Assembly (NCBI GenBank): GCA_029240105.1
Contig: JARBTR010000009.1
Location: forward strand, 61,009-125,008
Length of the DNA: 64,000 bases
DNA from: Caryophanales bacterium
GTDB taxonomy: Bacteria > Bacillota > Bacilli > JARBTR01
Reading direction: 5' to 3'
Of the stretch, positions 1-8,654 are shown in pieces. How positions within the stretch are numbered: the first letter of the stretch is position 1; each line of letters opens with the position of its first letter. Below the pieces are notes generated by a model. The model ran no database searches, was not told where the DNA came from, and was given only the letters and a program-made list of their open reading frames with translations. Position numbers and translations under genes: made by a program.

Positions 1-63
1 TGAAAACAATTCCCTTGTTACAGTGATCAACTTCACGAATTTGCTTTTCAACTTCTCACTCAT
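1..63 (-). CDS. Partial gene (first 21 codons) downstream of the Tad-like operon
   Basis: An ATG at 63-61 overlaps the TGA of the upstream 624-aa secreted-protein gene as ATGA, with AGGA a few bases before it. The frame stays open to the window edge and gives a basic N-terminus beginning MSEKLKSKFVKL. The 4-base overlap suggests translational coupling, so this is probably another member of the pilus-like operon. Only 21 codons are visible, so no function can be given; a cytoplasmic or membrane protein with a charged amphipathic start is as much as can be said. Confidence 0.5.
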   Translation of the reverse strand, partial: MSEKLKSKFVKLITVTRELFS

Positions 64-1934
64 TTCCTATGTATTATTGAACTAATTTTTCTATCAATTT
101 CAAGGGCGTCTGAAGTAATAAATCCATGCATATAAAATCGCTTTGATTTAACTAATTGTTTAAAATCTTGCATACTTGATTTCAAAATAGTTATTGAATG
201 GGGATATTTGATATCTAAAAGAGGGGCTGGTTCCTCATTTAGGTAAACATTATCGAAAACACTTCCAACTAAAAACTTTCCAAATATAAAAGGTATTGAA
301 TAAATAAGTGTAATGTCACTTAGGCCAAGTTTTCCGATAATATATTTATTCTCATATACAACCCCAGGTAAAAGTTCTGTTTTTGAAGAAATGGGAATGT
401 AATATCGAGTTTTACAATCGGTATTGTCTAAAATGGAGTCATTCACAATATCTAAATCATTACCAGTAGTATTCTTAAAAACGATTTTAGCTTTGTTTTC
501 AATTTCACCTTGAGTCAAGCTATTACTAGTAGAAAAAATAAATCCTGTTCGTTTTGTAATAAAGAAGGAATCTTTGAACGTTATAGCGATAGGGTATTCA
601 CCATTTGTTGAATCTAATGTAGAAAGAGACAGATTAATCGAGTATTTACCTAAGTTGTAACTGGTTCTATTTGAATAATATTCTTTTAAATTATCATCAA
701 TATCTGGAGGAAAAAAACATTTTAATCCATCATTAACTGAAAGTTTTTCTTCGAAATCATTGTTGTAGAATAATCTTTGATAATTAAGATCAATAGATAA
801 TTGAGTAGACAATTGAACAGGTAACCTATTTTGAAAAGTAAATCTTTCAAAATATTGTGTTTTATTATTTGTTCTAGCATTAATTTTTTCACCGATTAAT
901 AACTCAATCTTCCTTATATCATTTAAAAGTTGTATCTCTTCTCCAATTTTAGTAGAAATAAAAAGATCTTTAGAATAGGTAAAAACCTTTGCAAAATCCC
1001 ATGAAGGTTCTCTTTTTAAAAATTTCCAGGTTACAACTTTTCCATCAATCACCAAGTCTGGTTGGTATGTATCATAATAATGATTGGTGTACTCATATGT
1101 GAAAAGAATTGTTACATACTTCGTTTTAATTTCTTTTGGATTAAGTACTAATTCTTTCATTTTATGTATAACACCATCTATTTGAATTGCCCAAACCGGA
1201 TTTCTCATTGCAATATAAGTGCCACTAGGATTTAAATAATTTTTAACCTGTAAAATACTTTGTGAGTCTAGATTGTTTTTTGAAAGCCTCCAAGATAAAT
1301 CTCCATCAACTTCTGCCTTTCCATCAATTAATCCAATACCTGAGGGGTCAGGTGGCAATTCTTCATAATAACGAGTTAAAATATTGTAGTTTGTTTTTAA
1401 TAATTCATCTGTAGTGTTGGACCAATTAATAAGTTGACCCCCATTGTCAGTAGCATTCATAATTCCAGTTGAACCTGAAGAATACGATGTATAATATCTA
1501 CCTGTTACAAATGATTTGCCTGGCTCAATTGTGGAAAAAACTGCATGTAAATATACATTTGATATCCCACTTACTAAATCGTTTATTCCAACTTTCTCTA
1601 ATGCTTTTTTAATTGTTTGAGCAGGTATTTCAAAGTACGAAGTTGCGTATCCATTTCCAAGATCTATTTGTTTTTTTTCAACAAGGGGTAAAAACTCAGT
1701 ACATGGTGGGGATTCAAGAGGAGCAAGGTTAGGGGATGAATTTTTTGAAACGATAAAGCCGACTGTCTTATATCTCCAGGTAGATGGTAAAGCAAGTTTT
1801 CCTGTAGTACTAAACTCAATGTTACCTGTAATTGAATTAAAACTAGCAATATTTTCTGAGGCAGATACTGGTTCAATCAAAGGCCCTAAAGCTAAAATAA
1901 AAAAAATAAACACGAGACAATTTACTTTGCCCAT
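60..1934 (-). CDS. Large secreted protein of unknown function in Tad-like operon
   Basis: About 624 residues. I place the start at the second of two adjacent ATGs (1934), because the GGGAGGGG ribosome site lies just upstream and a more distal TTG start at 1952 would overlap it. The N-terminus (MGKVN, then a hydrophobic stretch ending PVSA) is a clear Sec signal peptide, cleaved near VSA-SEN. There is no second obvious membrane segment and no sortase motif. The rest is rich in Asn, Tyr, Thr and Ile, typical of extracellular beta-rich proteins. I recognise no domain. It is the largest product of the pilus-like operon and lies after the TadA ATPase and the small pilin-like gene, so a surface-exposed, pilus-associated or adhesive role is an inference from context only. 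Confidence 0.7.
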   Translation of the reverse strand: MGKVNCLVFIFFILALGPLIEPVSASENIASFNSITGNIEFSTTGKLALPSTWRYKTVGFIVSKNSSPNLAPLESPPCTEFLPLVEKKQIDLGNGYATSYFEIPAQTIKKALEKVGINDLVSGISNVYLHAVFSTIEPGKSFVTGRYYTSYSSGSTGIMNATDNGGQLINWSNTTDELLKTNYNILTRYYEELPPDPSGIGLIDGKAEVDGDLSWRLSKNNLDSQSILQVKNYLNPSGTYIAMRNPVWAIQIDGVIHKMKELVLNPKEIKTKYVTILFTYEYTNHYYDTYQPDLVIDGKVVTWKFLKREPSWDFAKVFTYSKDLFISTKIGEEIQLLNDIRKIELLIGEKINARTNNKTQYFERFTFQNRLPVQLSTQLSIDLNYQRLFYNNDFEEKLSVNDGLKCFFPPDIDDNLKEYYSNRTSYNLGKYSINLSLSTLDSTNGEYPIAITFKDSFFITKRTGFIFSTSNSLTQGEIENKAKIVFKNTTGNDLDIVNDSILDNTDCKTRYYIPISSKTELLPGVVYENKYIIGKLGLSDITLIYSIPFIFGKFLVGSVFDNVYLNEEPAPLLDIKYPHSITILKSSMQDFKQLVKSKRFYMHGFITSDALEIDRKISSIIHRK

Positions 1935-1973
1935 CATTCCCCTCCCGAACAAAATTTATAATGTAAACGTTTC

Positions 1974-2135
1974 TTAACTACCTACAGACATTGCTTCATT
2001 TAACTTTGAAGTTACTAAATCTTGAATTGTCTGCATGACATTCGGGAAAAGCACATTTCCTAAAACTGTTACAACTGCTACAAATAAAACTACTACAACT
2101 ACCATATTGAACAATGCTCCCATTTTGGAATCCAC
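1974..2135 (-). CDS. 53-aa pilin-like single-span peptide (Tad operon)
   Basis: GTG start at 2135, with a strong AGGGAGGTG ribosome site 8 bases upstream, and TAA stop at 1974-1976. The product begins VDSKMGALFN, followed by a run of Val/Leu/Ala through about residue 31, then an amphipathic tail with Gln, Lys and Asn. A short polar leader followed directly by a hydrophobic helix and a short tail is the architecture of Flp/type IVb pilins and related prepilin-like subunits. The canonical Glu at +5 of the mature pilin is not visible, so cleavage by a prepilin peptidase is uncertain. It sits between the TadA ATPase gene and the large secreted protein, where a major pilin would be expected. Alternatively it is a small membrane peptide with another role. 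Confidence 0.6.
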   Translation of the reverse strand: MDSKMGALFNMVVVVVLFVAVVTVLGNVLFPNVMQTIQDLVTSKLNEAMSVGS

Positions 2136-2181
2136 AATTTTCACCTCCCTTCATAAAAACTAATGCCTACTAAATCGAAAC

Positions 2182-3276
2182 TTACCAAAAGCACTTTGGT
2201 ACTTTATGAATTAACTCTTCATTTGTAAGTCTTTGAATGGTTTCAGCTGAAAGTTTCCCCGTGCTTGAATTAACGATATATTTATTGGAATTTTGATTGT
2301 AATTACGACTACTTTGATAAATTGGTATTGCTAATGCACCTTTATCATTGAAATCAACAAATTCTACTATTTCTTTTATGAATCGCTTTATGCCTTGTTC
2401 TGTAAATACTGTTTGCATATGGATACCAAATCTTAATGCTGAAACAATATCTTTACCTAATAAAAGTTCATTCAATTTGTATCCCCTACAGATCATTCGA
2501 ATTAAGCGAGAAGGGATTTGCTCAGCACTATTTGAATGAATGGTAGTTAAAATCGAATGGCCTGTTAGAGCCGATTCAAGCATTTCATAAGCTTCTAATC
2601 CCCTTGTTTCACTTACCAAAATCCAATCAGGATTATTTCGAAGTCCAGCCTTTATTAGTTCGTATTCAGTTATTGTATTTTCTCTATGATATTCTTTCAA
2701 AGTTTTCCAACTGTTTATATCTTTTTCCGGATATAGTGTTTTCAAATGTGAATCTCTTGTATCCTCAATCAATGTAATTTTTTGATGATTTGGTATAAAA
2801 CCCACAAGTGTTTTTTGAAGTTCAGTTTTCCCTGAACCAGTAGAACCAGAAATTATAATATTGGTTTTTGCTTCAATCAAAACTTTTAATAATTGAGACA
2901 CTTCTTCTGTTGATACATCTGAGGGATCTTTAAGTGCTAGACGAGGAGGTGAAAGTCTAATGGAAAATGAAATGCCCTTTTCAGATATAGAATCATGAAT
3001 AGCATTTACACGAATATATGAGAGTTCTGTATCTAAAATGGGGTTTGTTGGAGTAAAATCTTTTCCCTGTATATCTGCAATACGTTTTATAAGTTGAAAG
3101 ACATCCTTTGCATCAGGCTGCATTCCTGCCCTGAATCTTCCCTTTAAATTATGCTGAAGATTTAACGAACTTCCGTTAAAACTTATATCTGTAATTCCAT
3201 TATCTGATAAAAATTCATTTAAAAAGGAATCCTTTAGAATCTTTAATTCAGGATTTACATCTGTTAGATCTTTCAT
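2182..3276 (-). CDS. TadA/CpaF-type secretion/pilus assembly ATPase
   Basis: A 364-aa hexameric AAA-type ATPase of the type II/IV secretion family that would power pilus subunit assembly at the inner face of the membrane. Visible motifs: Walker A GSTGSGKT at about 144-151, an acidic strand DTRDSH, the Walker B-like DWILVSETRG at 217-226 and a His-box TTIHSNS at 244-250. The N-terminal domain is short, beginning directly with the region that precedes the CpaF-type N2 domain, so this is a compact TadA. It starts with ATG after GGGGAGATATT, 11 bases from the stop of the TadB-like gene, so the two are co-transcribed. No prepilin peptidase gene is seen in the window. Confidence 0.85.
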   Translation of the reverse strand: MKDLTDVNPELKILKDSFLNEFLSDNGITDISFNGSSLNLQHNLKGRFRAGMQPDAKDVFQLIKRIADIQGKDFTPTNPILDTELSYIRVNAIHDSISEKGISFSIRLSPPRLALKDPSDVSTEEVSQLLKVLIEAKTNIIISGSTGSGKTELQKTLVGFIPNHQKITLIEDTRDSHLKTLYPEKDINSWKTLKEYHRENTITEYELIKAGLRNNPDWILVSETRGLEAYEMLESALTGHSILTTIHSNSAEQIPSRLIRMICRGYKLNELLLGKDIVSALRFGIHMQTVFTEQGIKRFIKEIVEFVDFNDKGALAIPIYQSSRNYNQNSNKYIVNSSTGKLSAETIQRLTNEELIHKVPKCFW

Positions 3277-3286
3277 AATATCTCCC

Positions 3287-3985
3287 CTAAATACTTGGCA
3301 TGTGATTCGCTAGGTAATAGTAAAAAATGCTAGCTACAAATAAAAAGATAAAGATTAAGGCTATAAATATAGGAATGTTTGCATATTTCATCATACTATT
3401 TTCTTTAATGACACAAATCTCATTTACCATATTTTCATGCATATCTTGAACAATTGACGCTAACATTTGAAGTTCCTGTTTTTTTATTCCTTCATGATCA
3501 AATTCAAACAAAAACGACATGACTAAATGCGCTTCACTAGTTCCAATATAGTTAGCAAATTTTATATAGGGTGTACTTGAATCTATGTTTCTTTCTTCTA
3601 TCTCTACTATTAAATTTTCTAATTCTTTTTTAAATGAGCCATTTTCTAAAAATACTGTAGTTGCTTGGAGTGTTTTTAGTACGGTTTCTTTAACTGTGAA
3701 AAGGGATATAAAAAGTTTTAAAAAGTTAGGAAAGAGATAATTTTTTAATATGTCATCATAGTTCTTTTGTTTAAGAAGAAATAAGTAAGGGAGTTTCCAA
3801 CCAATGAAAAGAAAGATAGGGGAAAATATAATGAAGAATGGGTTATGAAAATAGTACAAGAAAGATAAAAAAAGAATGATACAGACAAATAACATTTTAA
3901 ATCTTGAGTATAAAAAAGTAGTTTTAGAGATTTGAAAATATGCTAAATATGTTTCTAGATTTTTTTCAAATAGATGTGAAATTAT
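3287..3985 (-). CDS. GspF/TadB-like pilus assembly membrane protein with non-ATG start
   Basis: About 232 residues if translation begins at one of three consecutive non-ATG codons (ATC 3988, ATA 3985, ATT 3982). The first in-frame ATG (3895) would cut off roughly 30 residues that read as genuine protein, including ISHLFEKNLETYLAYFQ. An AAGGAG ribosome site ends about 9 bases before the ATA at 3985, where a start would be expected. The product has two N-terminal membrane helices, a cytoplasmic helical domain with Glu-rich segments and a C-terminal membrane helix, as in T2SSF/TadB-TadC platform proteins. It is shorter than usual, and only one platform protein is encoded. The gene overlaps the stop of the preceding TadE-like gene, so coupled reinitiation is plausible. 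Confidence 0.65.
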   Translation of the reverse strand: MISHLFEKNLETYLAYFQISKTTFLYSRFKMLFVCIILFLSFLYYFHNPFFIIFSPIFLFIGWKLPYLFLLKQKNYDDILKNYLFPNFLKLFISLFTVKETVLKTLQATTVFLENGSFKKELENLIVEIEERNIDSSTPYIKFANYIGTSEAHLVMSFLFEFDHEGIKKQELQMLASIVQDMHENMVNEICVIKENSMMKYANIPIFIALIFIFLFVASIFYYYLANHMPSI

Positions 3986-3987
3986 GA

Positions 3988-4359
3988 TTATTCACTCCTT
4001 CTTTTTTGTATAAGTACGGAATTTGATGATTTTAATTCAACTATATTTCCATATACATTTTTGAACTTATAGGAGTAAATTATGTAAATTGTATCACCTG
4101 GATTGCAAGCCCCAATCACCTCATTGTTATTAGCATCTTTAAAAGAGATAGTAAATCCTTTTTTCTCTAAAAATGATGTCTCAGCAATTACTTTATTTGT
4201 TGCCCCACCCTCTTGATTTGTTAACTTGTGAATTTCATTTGTAATTTTCATAAAATGATCAGATTGCAGATTTAAATACCACATATTCATACCAAATGGA
4301 ATTATAAATACAAAAAATATAAATAGTCCAAATACAAATCCAAGTTTTTCACTCATCAT
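3988..4359 (-). CDS. TadE/DUF4320-like single-pass pseudopilin
   Basis: 123 residues: a short cytoplasmic N-terminus, one membrane helix at about 6-26, then an extracytoplasmic domain with an EGG motif and a single Cys in GACNPGD. This resembles the small TadE-like or DUF4320 proteins of Gram-positive Tad loci, which act as minor pseudopilins in the envelope. Start: one of two adjacent ATGs after AAAAGGGATC. The gene overlaps the upstream TadE-like gene by 11 bases, and its stop overlaps the presumed start of the TadB-like gene, giving a tightly coupled operon. Family assignment is by shape and context rather than a diagnostic motif. Confidence 0.6.
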   Translation of the reverse strand: MMSEKLGFVFGLFIFFVFIIPFGMNMWYLNLQSDHFMKITNEIHKLTNQEGGATNKVIAETSFLEKKGFTISFKDANNNEVIGACNPGDTIYIIYSYKFKNVYGNIVELKSSNSVLIQKRRSE

Positions 4360-4753
4360 GATCCCTTTTCAAAATTTGCCTTTGTTCACTAATGGACTCA
4401 ACTTCTCCTTTATTATTTAGAAGTTCCACTTTAAATTGAATACCAACAATCTCGTTTTCATTTTCTGTACTCTTGTTATCACGATTTAAAAATACATAGG
4501 AAATCCTTATATCTTTTCCATGATTTTTTTGAACTTTGACAATCTCAAGTATTAGTTCATTTACAACGTCTTGTTTGCTTATGCTGTGCGAACCACCATT
4601 TCTTACGTCGCCAATATTTAAAGTTTTTAAAGCTACCTGCACATTCTGAATAGTATCGTTATTCATTTTTTGTTGGGAAAATAGTTTATTAGAATAAAAT
4701 ATCAACAGACCAATCGCACAAAAAACATATAGGAATTTAAACCATGAGAACAT
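4349..4753 (-). CDS. TadE-like single-pass envelope protein, first gene of Tad-like operon
   Basis: 134 residues from the ATG at 4753; an in-frame GTG at 4762 is possible but has no better ribosome site. One membrane helix (about 5-22) is followed by an extracytoplasmic domain rich in Asn, Glu and Lys. No family motif is recognised. Position and shape (short N-terminus, single span, small outside domain) match a minor pseudopilin or TadE/TadF-like component. It is the promoter-proximal gene of the minus-strand cluster; the next gene overlaps it by 11 bases. Confidence 0.55.
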   Translation of the reverse strand: MFSWFKFLYVFCAIGLLIFYSNKLFSQQKMNNDTIQNVQVALKTLNIGDVRNGGSHSISKQDVVNELILEIVKVQKNHGKDIRISYVFLNRDNKSTENENEIVGIQFKVELLNNKGEVESISEQRQILKRDHDE

Positions 4754-5251
4754 CTGAAACACTCGCTTTTGGAATTTTTGAGGAAAGTTTGTAGGGTATG
4801 TTGTGTAGAAAAAACCAGGAGAAAATTTAGAATAATGAATTTAGTATACTTTCAAAAAAACGTAAGTCAATGCGTTTTTACAACTTTGAATTATCATGAA
4901 AAATCATACAATTACTATTCTATAGACCATTAAATTATTTAGCAGCTGCATAGATGCTTTAAAAATAGGTACAAACTGATCAACAAAGTTTAATGTTTTT
5001 ATTGAAACTAATACGTTTCATATAAGGAAAAATATAGAAATACTATTAACTGTCGTTTAATATAAGATATAATATCTATTATTTAAATTAGTTATGTGAA
5101 AAAAAAGTTTAAGAGATTAATAAATTTTGTTAATTTGAAAATATGCACAATCAGATTAGATAGGTTTTTATGTAATAGATCAATGAAACTTTATAAATAA
5201 AGTATTCTAAAAATCACACCAATTAATTATTTTGTAAAAGGAGATGTCGTT
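4754..5251. other. AT-rich divergent intergenic region
   Basis: About 500 bases between the minus-strand pilus-like operon and the plus-strand peptidase gene. No open frame of note. It must hold two divergent promoters, but I cannot single out a convincing -35/-10 pair among the many AT-rich hexamers. No strong hairpin is seen. Confidence 0.6.
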
Positions 5252-6079
5252 TTGAGTAAATTAAAAGTCTTTTTCATAACAATCACAATGACATTACTAT
5301 TTTGCACTTTAGTTGGATGGCAATATAGTAAGGTAGTTCAGGTTGAAGGAATAGAAAAATCGAATTATAAAATAGATGTGAATTGGGAAGAGGCTAAAGA
5401 ACAAACATCCAAAATATCAATAAAAATAAAAAATTATGCTAGCTACCTTTCAACTAGTCTTCTATCGGGCGTTGATGAAATTTTTTCAAATCGTGACAAA
5501 CAAAAAGGGATGCAAGGTGAACAACCAATTACTGATACTGATCCTAAAGCCATGACATCCGCTAACAATTCAACTAACTCTGTAGCTTTAGAAGGAAAGT
5601 TTCTTGATGTACCAATCGTTTCACAATTACCAGAACTTCCTTCAGGTTGTGAAATAACTGCTGTTGCAATGATGTTGCAATATTCGGGTGCTACTGTAAA
5701 TAAAATAACTTTAGCAAATGAAATGCCAAAACATACATCAAATCCCAATCTAGGGTATGTTGGAGATCCCTTTAAAACTTCTGGATATACAATAAATCCT
5801 TCAGCACTTGTGGAGTTAACGAAGAAATATGCTGGTAGTGCAGTTGATTTAACTGGTTCTGACACTTCAATTTTAGAAAATTACTTACAGTCTAATAAAC
5901 CTGTTGTAGTTTGGTTACAGAGTCATGGTTACACCGTACATGCAGTTACACTTTGTGGATATAATGATAAAAACTTCTACTACAATGACCCTTTAACCGG
6001 TTGGAAGAGAGTAGCTATCGATAAGGAAACCTTTCAAGCTAAATGGAAAGCGAAAAACCGAATGGCTTTAAGTTATTAG
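5252..6079 (+). CDS. Membrane-anchored C39-like cysteine peptidase
   Basis: 275 residues, TTG start with AAAAGGAGATG upstream. An uncleaved signal or membrane anchor (about 5-24) is followed by a charged linker and a C39_2-type papain-like domain from about 115 to the end. The probable catalytic Cys133 lies in SGCEITA, His230 in VHAVTLCGY and Asn245/Asp246 in YYNDPLTG, which is the Cys-His-Asp/Asn order of this family. It would act outside the membrane, as a peptidase or amidase on envelope proteins or peptides. It is transcribed divergently from the Tad-like operon; a role in processing pilus components is possible but only inferred from proximity. A strong terminator follows. Confidence 0.75.
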   Translation: MSKLKVFFITITMTLLFCTLVGWQYSKVVQVEGIEKSNYKIDVNWEEAKEQTSKISIKIKNYASYLSTSLLSGVDEIFSNRDKQKGMQGEQPITDTDPKAMTSANNSTNSVALEGKFLDVPIVSQLPELPSGCEITAVAMMLQYSGATVNKITLANEMPKHTSNPNLGYVGDPFKTSGYTINPSALVELTKKYAGSAVDLTGSDTSILENYLQSNKPVVVWLQSHGYTVHAVTLCGYNDKNFYYNDPLTGWKRVAIDKETFQAKWKAKNRMALSY

Positions 6080-6110
6080 AAATTATAGTGTTAAAACGAA
6101 CGATTAATTA

Positions 6111-6139
6111 AAAAAGAGACATTTGAAATGTCTCTTTTT
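6111..6139. terminator. Bidirectional intrinsic terminator
   Basis: Perfect inverted repeat AAAAAGAGACATTT/AAATGTCTCTTTTT with a T-run on both strands. It lies between the converging C39 peptidase gene and the DUF4129-like gene. Confidence 0.85.
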
Positions 6140-6157
6140 CTATGTCTGCAAATATTA

Positions 6158-7345
6158 TCAAATTCCATTGATTTTATTAATTTGATTGAAATTTTCTATT
6201 ATTTTTAGGGATTGATGAATAAAACTACTACGTACTTGTTTATTGGTTGTATCATTGTAACGAATATTTTCAAAATCCTTTAACCAATCTTCTGGTATTT
6301 GAAATGGCAATGTGCTTGCCCACTTTCGTATGCTTTGGTTTTCTTCCTTCGGAGCACCACTTTCAGTAGCATGGATAAAAATTTTATTAACAAGTTTATC
6401 TATTTCATCGGAGTACTCAATAGGCTCCAAATCTGACGGGATGCTTGGTTCCTCTATCCAATTTACACTAACTTCATTTTTGGGAGAAGATTGTAATTTA
6501 ATTTTTCTGAGTGATTTTACAAGTCTATAACTACCATATGAAATTACTATTACGAGTAAGAGTATAAGGATTTTATTTTGTGTATCCCATAATTGCTGAA
6601 GAGTATAGGCATTTTTAGGTAGTACTTTACCCACCTGATCCAATACGATGTCAGGCTCATTATTCTCGGGTATTAATTGCTTTGTTGACATTTTATTCTC
6701 AATTAGTTCCGCAATTAATTGATAAAGAGGGCCAATGAGCCAGCCAATCCCCAATGTTACAAGTGATACGAACCAAGTAAATAGATTTCGAAAAAGCGGA
6801 AGAATATAAGAGGTTAATAGGAAAATTCCACCCATTGTAAAGACAGCAACTGATACGACACTTACAAATTTATTAATAGTTGTTTTAGAGTAAGAAGATA
6901 TAATTGCAATTCCAATTCGAATAATGAGTAACACCCATAGAAGTAGATAAAGCGGCTGAAAAACGGCTATGCTTTGGCTTGTGAATTTTAAATATAGAAC
7001 CATACACAAACAAAACAAATGCAAAACAAAAATGTTTGCTATTGTAACAATTTGCTTTTTGTTAGACAGAAAAAAACAAATCGCAACTGTTAATGATATG
7101 GTATAAATCGAGAATGGTTTGGTAGCCATCATCAAAACGATTATAAAAGCAATGGCTGTTAACTTGATTTTCTCATTAGGAATCAATCTGATAGCGAAAA
7201 ATAGACTGATACAAAAAGACCACCAAATGATCATAAACGGGATCGAATGGTGCGGGTTTATAAGATGAGAAATGAGATAAAAACAACTGAGAACGATCAC
7301 AATATCCATTAAATAAATGAATGAAATTTTTTTCAAAATCCCCAT
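6158..7345 (-). CDS. Multi-span membrane protein with C-terminal DUF4129-like domain
   Basis: 395 residues. About eight membrane helices occupy residues 10-210, followed by a soluble loop, one more helix near 265-285 and a cytoplasmic C-terminal region (about 315-390) resembling DUF4129. In B. subtilis the MoxR-DUF58 pair (yeaC, yeaD) is followed by YebA, which carries a transglutaminase domain between the membrane block and the DUF4129 region. Here that transglutaminase domain is absent and only the scaffold remains. The gene is third in the operon, 25 bases after the DUF58 gene. Function unknown; likely the membrane partner of the MoxR-DUF58 pair. Confidence 0.65.
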   Translation of the reverse strand: MGILKKISFIYLMDIVIVLSCFYLISHLINPHHSIPFMIIWWSFCISLFFAIRLIPNEKIKLTAIAFIIVLMMATKPFSIYTISLTVAICFFLSNKKQIVTIANIFVLHLFCLCMVLYLKFTSQSIAVFQPLYLLLWVLLIIRIGIAIISSYSKTTINKFVSVVSVAVFTMGGIFLLTSYILPLFRNLFTWFVSLVTLGIGWLIGPLYQLIAELIENKMSTKQLIPENNEPDIVLDQVGKVLPKNAYTLQQLWDTQNKILILLLVIVISYGSYRLVKSLRKIKLQSSPKNEVSVNWIEEPSIPSDLEPIEYSDEIDKLVNKIFIHATESGAPKEENQSIRKWASTLPFQIPEDWLKDFENIRYNDTTNKQVRSSFIHQSLKIIENFNQINKINGI

Positions 7346-7370
7346 AAAAACCTCGTTTACTAATTTTCAA

Positions 7371-8654
7371 TTAGTTGATAAATTCAACCTTACTAAGGGG
7401 TACTATTTTCTTATATATGCTTTCAATTTTCGGACCTTTATTCCCTATGTGATACCAATTGGAAACAAGATATTGATATCGTGACTCAACCGCTAACACC
7501 TTCGGAAAATCAACTATATAAGGAGAATTCGGAATCGTTGCAATTAAAGCTAAAGCCTTCTCTTTGTGATCTTCTCCATTACCAATTTCCAAATGATAAA
7601 ATCTAGAGTTTTGGGATTGTGCATTAATAGCAAACCCATATGGGATTTCTACTTTCTCCGCTTCAACAACCCAGTTCGTCAGCATCTCCAAGTACTCCTC
7701 CATTTTCTTGCTATAACCGAATCCTTTACTTATATCAATTAAAAAAAATTGCGCGTTATTCACTGAGGAATCATATGTTTTCGCCTGCATTTTGTTGAGT
7801 TTCGCTGTAGCGTTCCAATCAATATCACGTATAGAATGGGAACTCATATAATCTTGGTGACCTACTACGGACATTCTGTCTTGCAATAATCCATACGGAG
7901 CAGATCCGGAACCATAATTGGTTGTCATTTGAGCATTTGGCCTATTAAATCTTCTTATTTTAGGATAAATAAAATAGGTTTCAGGGACATGTTTTTGATA
8001 TTCATAACTTCGTTTTTCTAAACCAAAAAAACTAGTTATGTGAATCGTTAGTTCTTCAACAGAGACACTTCCTCTTTTCGTCGCTACCATAGGGATTTTT
8101 ATTTCATTCACTCCAGGGCGCAGAACACCCGTCTGGTAATGCATATCTGTCTCGATAATTGTAGAACCACTTTCCATTGGCAGCGAAATGTTATCGTTAA
8201 AAATTATCCTTAAATCAAAGTTTATTTTAAAATTCGCCTCATTTTTGATATGCAATAGAAATGGAAACTCATCATTAATTTGATAATATCGTTTCTTTTT
8301 CATTTCTGATTGAATCGTTATCGATGAGGTCATGTAGGCAAACATTTTATCATTCAAAAAGCTGAGGAATAGAATGCATAACGACATAGCACTAAGCAGA
8401 AATTGATTCGAAAGGAACGCCAAAATGCTAGCAAAAAGAAAAAAAGGGAATAAAGTATTTTGAGTTAAATTAGCGCTTGATTGTTTCCAAGTACGTTTAT
8501 TCTGGTTCATTGAAAACCACTTTTGCAGAAAACGGTTACTGAAAATCCTTTTATGTATTACCTCGAATCTGGAAGAACATTTTTGCATTACCTTATTACT
8601 AACAAACCATTCTGAATTTTTAATTATTAGAAAAAATTGGGACAGGCGTTTCAT
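7371..8654 (-). CDS. DUF58 family protein (YeaD-like)
   Basis: 427 residues with a pair of membrane helices near 70-105 and a C-terminal DUF58 domain carrying the family's SIRDIDWNATAKLN signature, followed by a VWA-like fold. It overlaps the end of the MoxR gene by 35 bases, yet has its own AAAGGAG site 7 bases before the ATG. DUF58 proteins are conserved partners of MoxR AAA+ ATPases; the complex is thought to act in envelope assembly or maturation, but the substrate is not known. Compared with typical members it has an extra N-terminal stretch of about 60 basic residues. Confidence 0.8.
   Translation of the reverse strand: MKRLSQFFLIIKNSEWFVSNKVMQKCSSRFEVIHKRIFSNRFLQKWFSMNQNKRTWKQSSANLTQNTLFPFFLFASILAFLSNQFLLSAMSLCILFLSFLNDKMFAYMTSSITIQSEMKKKRYYQINDEFPFLLHIKNEANFKINFDLRIIFNDNISLPMESGSTIIETDMHYQTGVLRPGVNEIKIPMVATKRGSVSVEELTIHITSFFGLEKRSYEYQKHVPETYFIYPKIRRFNRPNAQMTTNYGSGSAPYGLLQDRMSVVGHQDYMSSHSIRDIDWNATAKLNKMQAKTYDSSVNNAQFFLIDISKGFGYSKKMEEYLEMLTNWVVEAEKVEIPYGFAINAQSQNSRFYHLEIGNGEDHKEKALALIATIPNSPYIVDFPKVLAVESRYQYLVSNWYHIGNKGPKIESIYKKIVPLSKVEFIN

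Noticed and set aside
5443..5865. 140-codon antisense frame inside the C39 peptidase gene
   Set aside because: Shadow of a real gene with recognisable catalytic motifs on the other strand.
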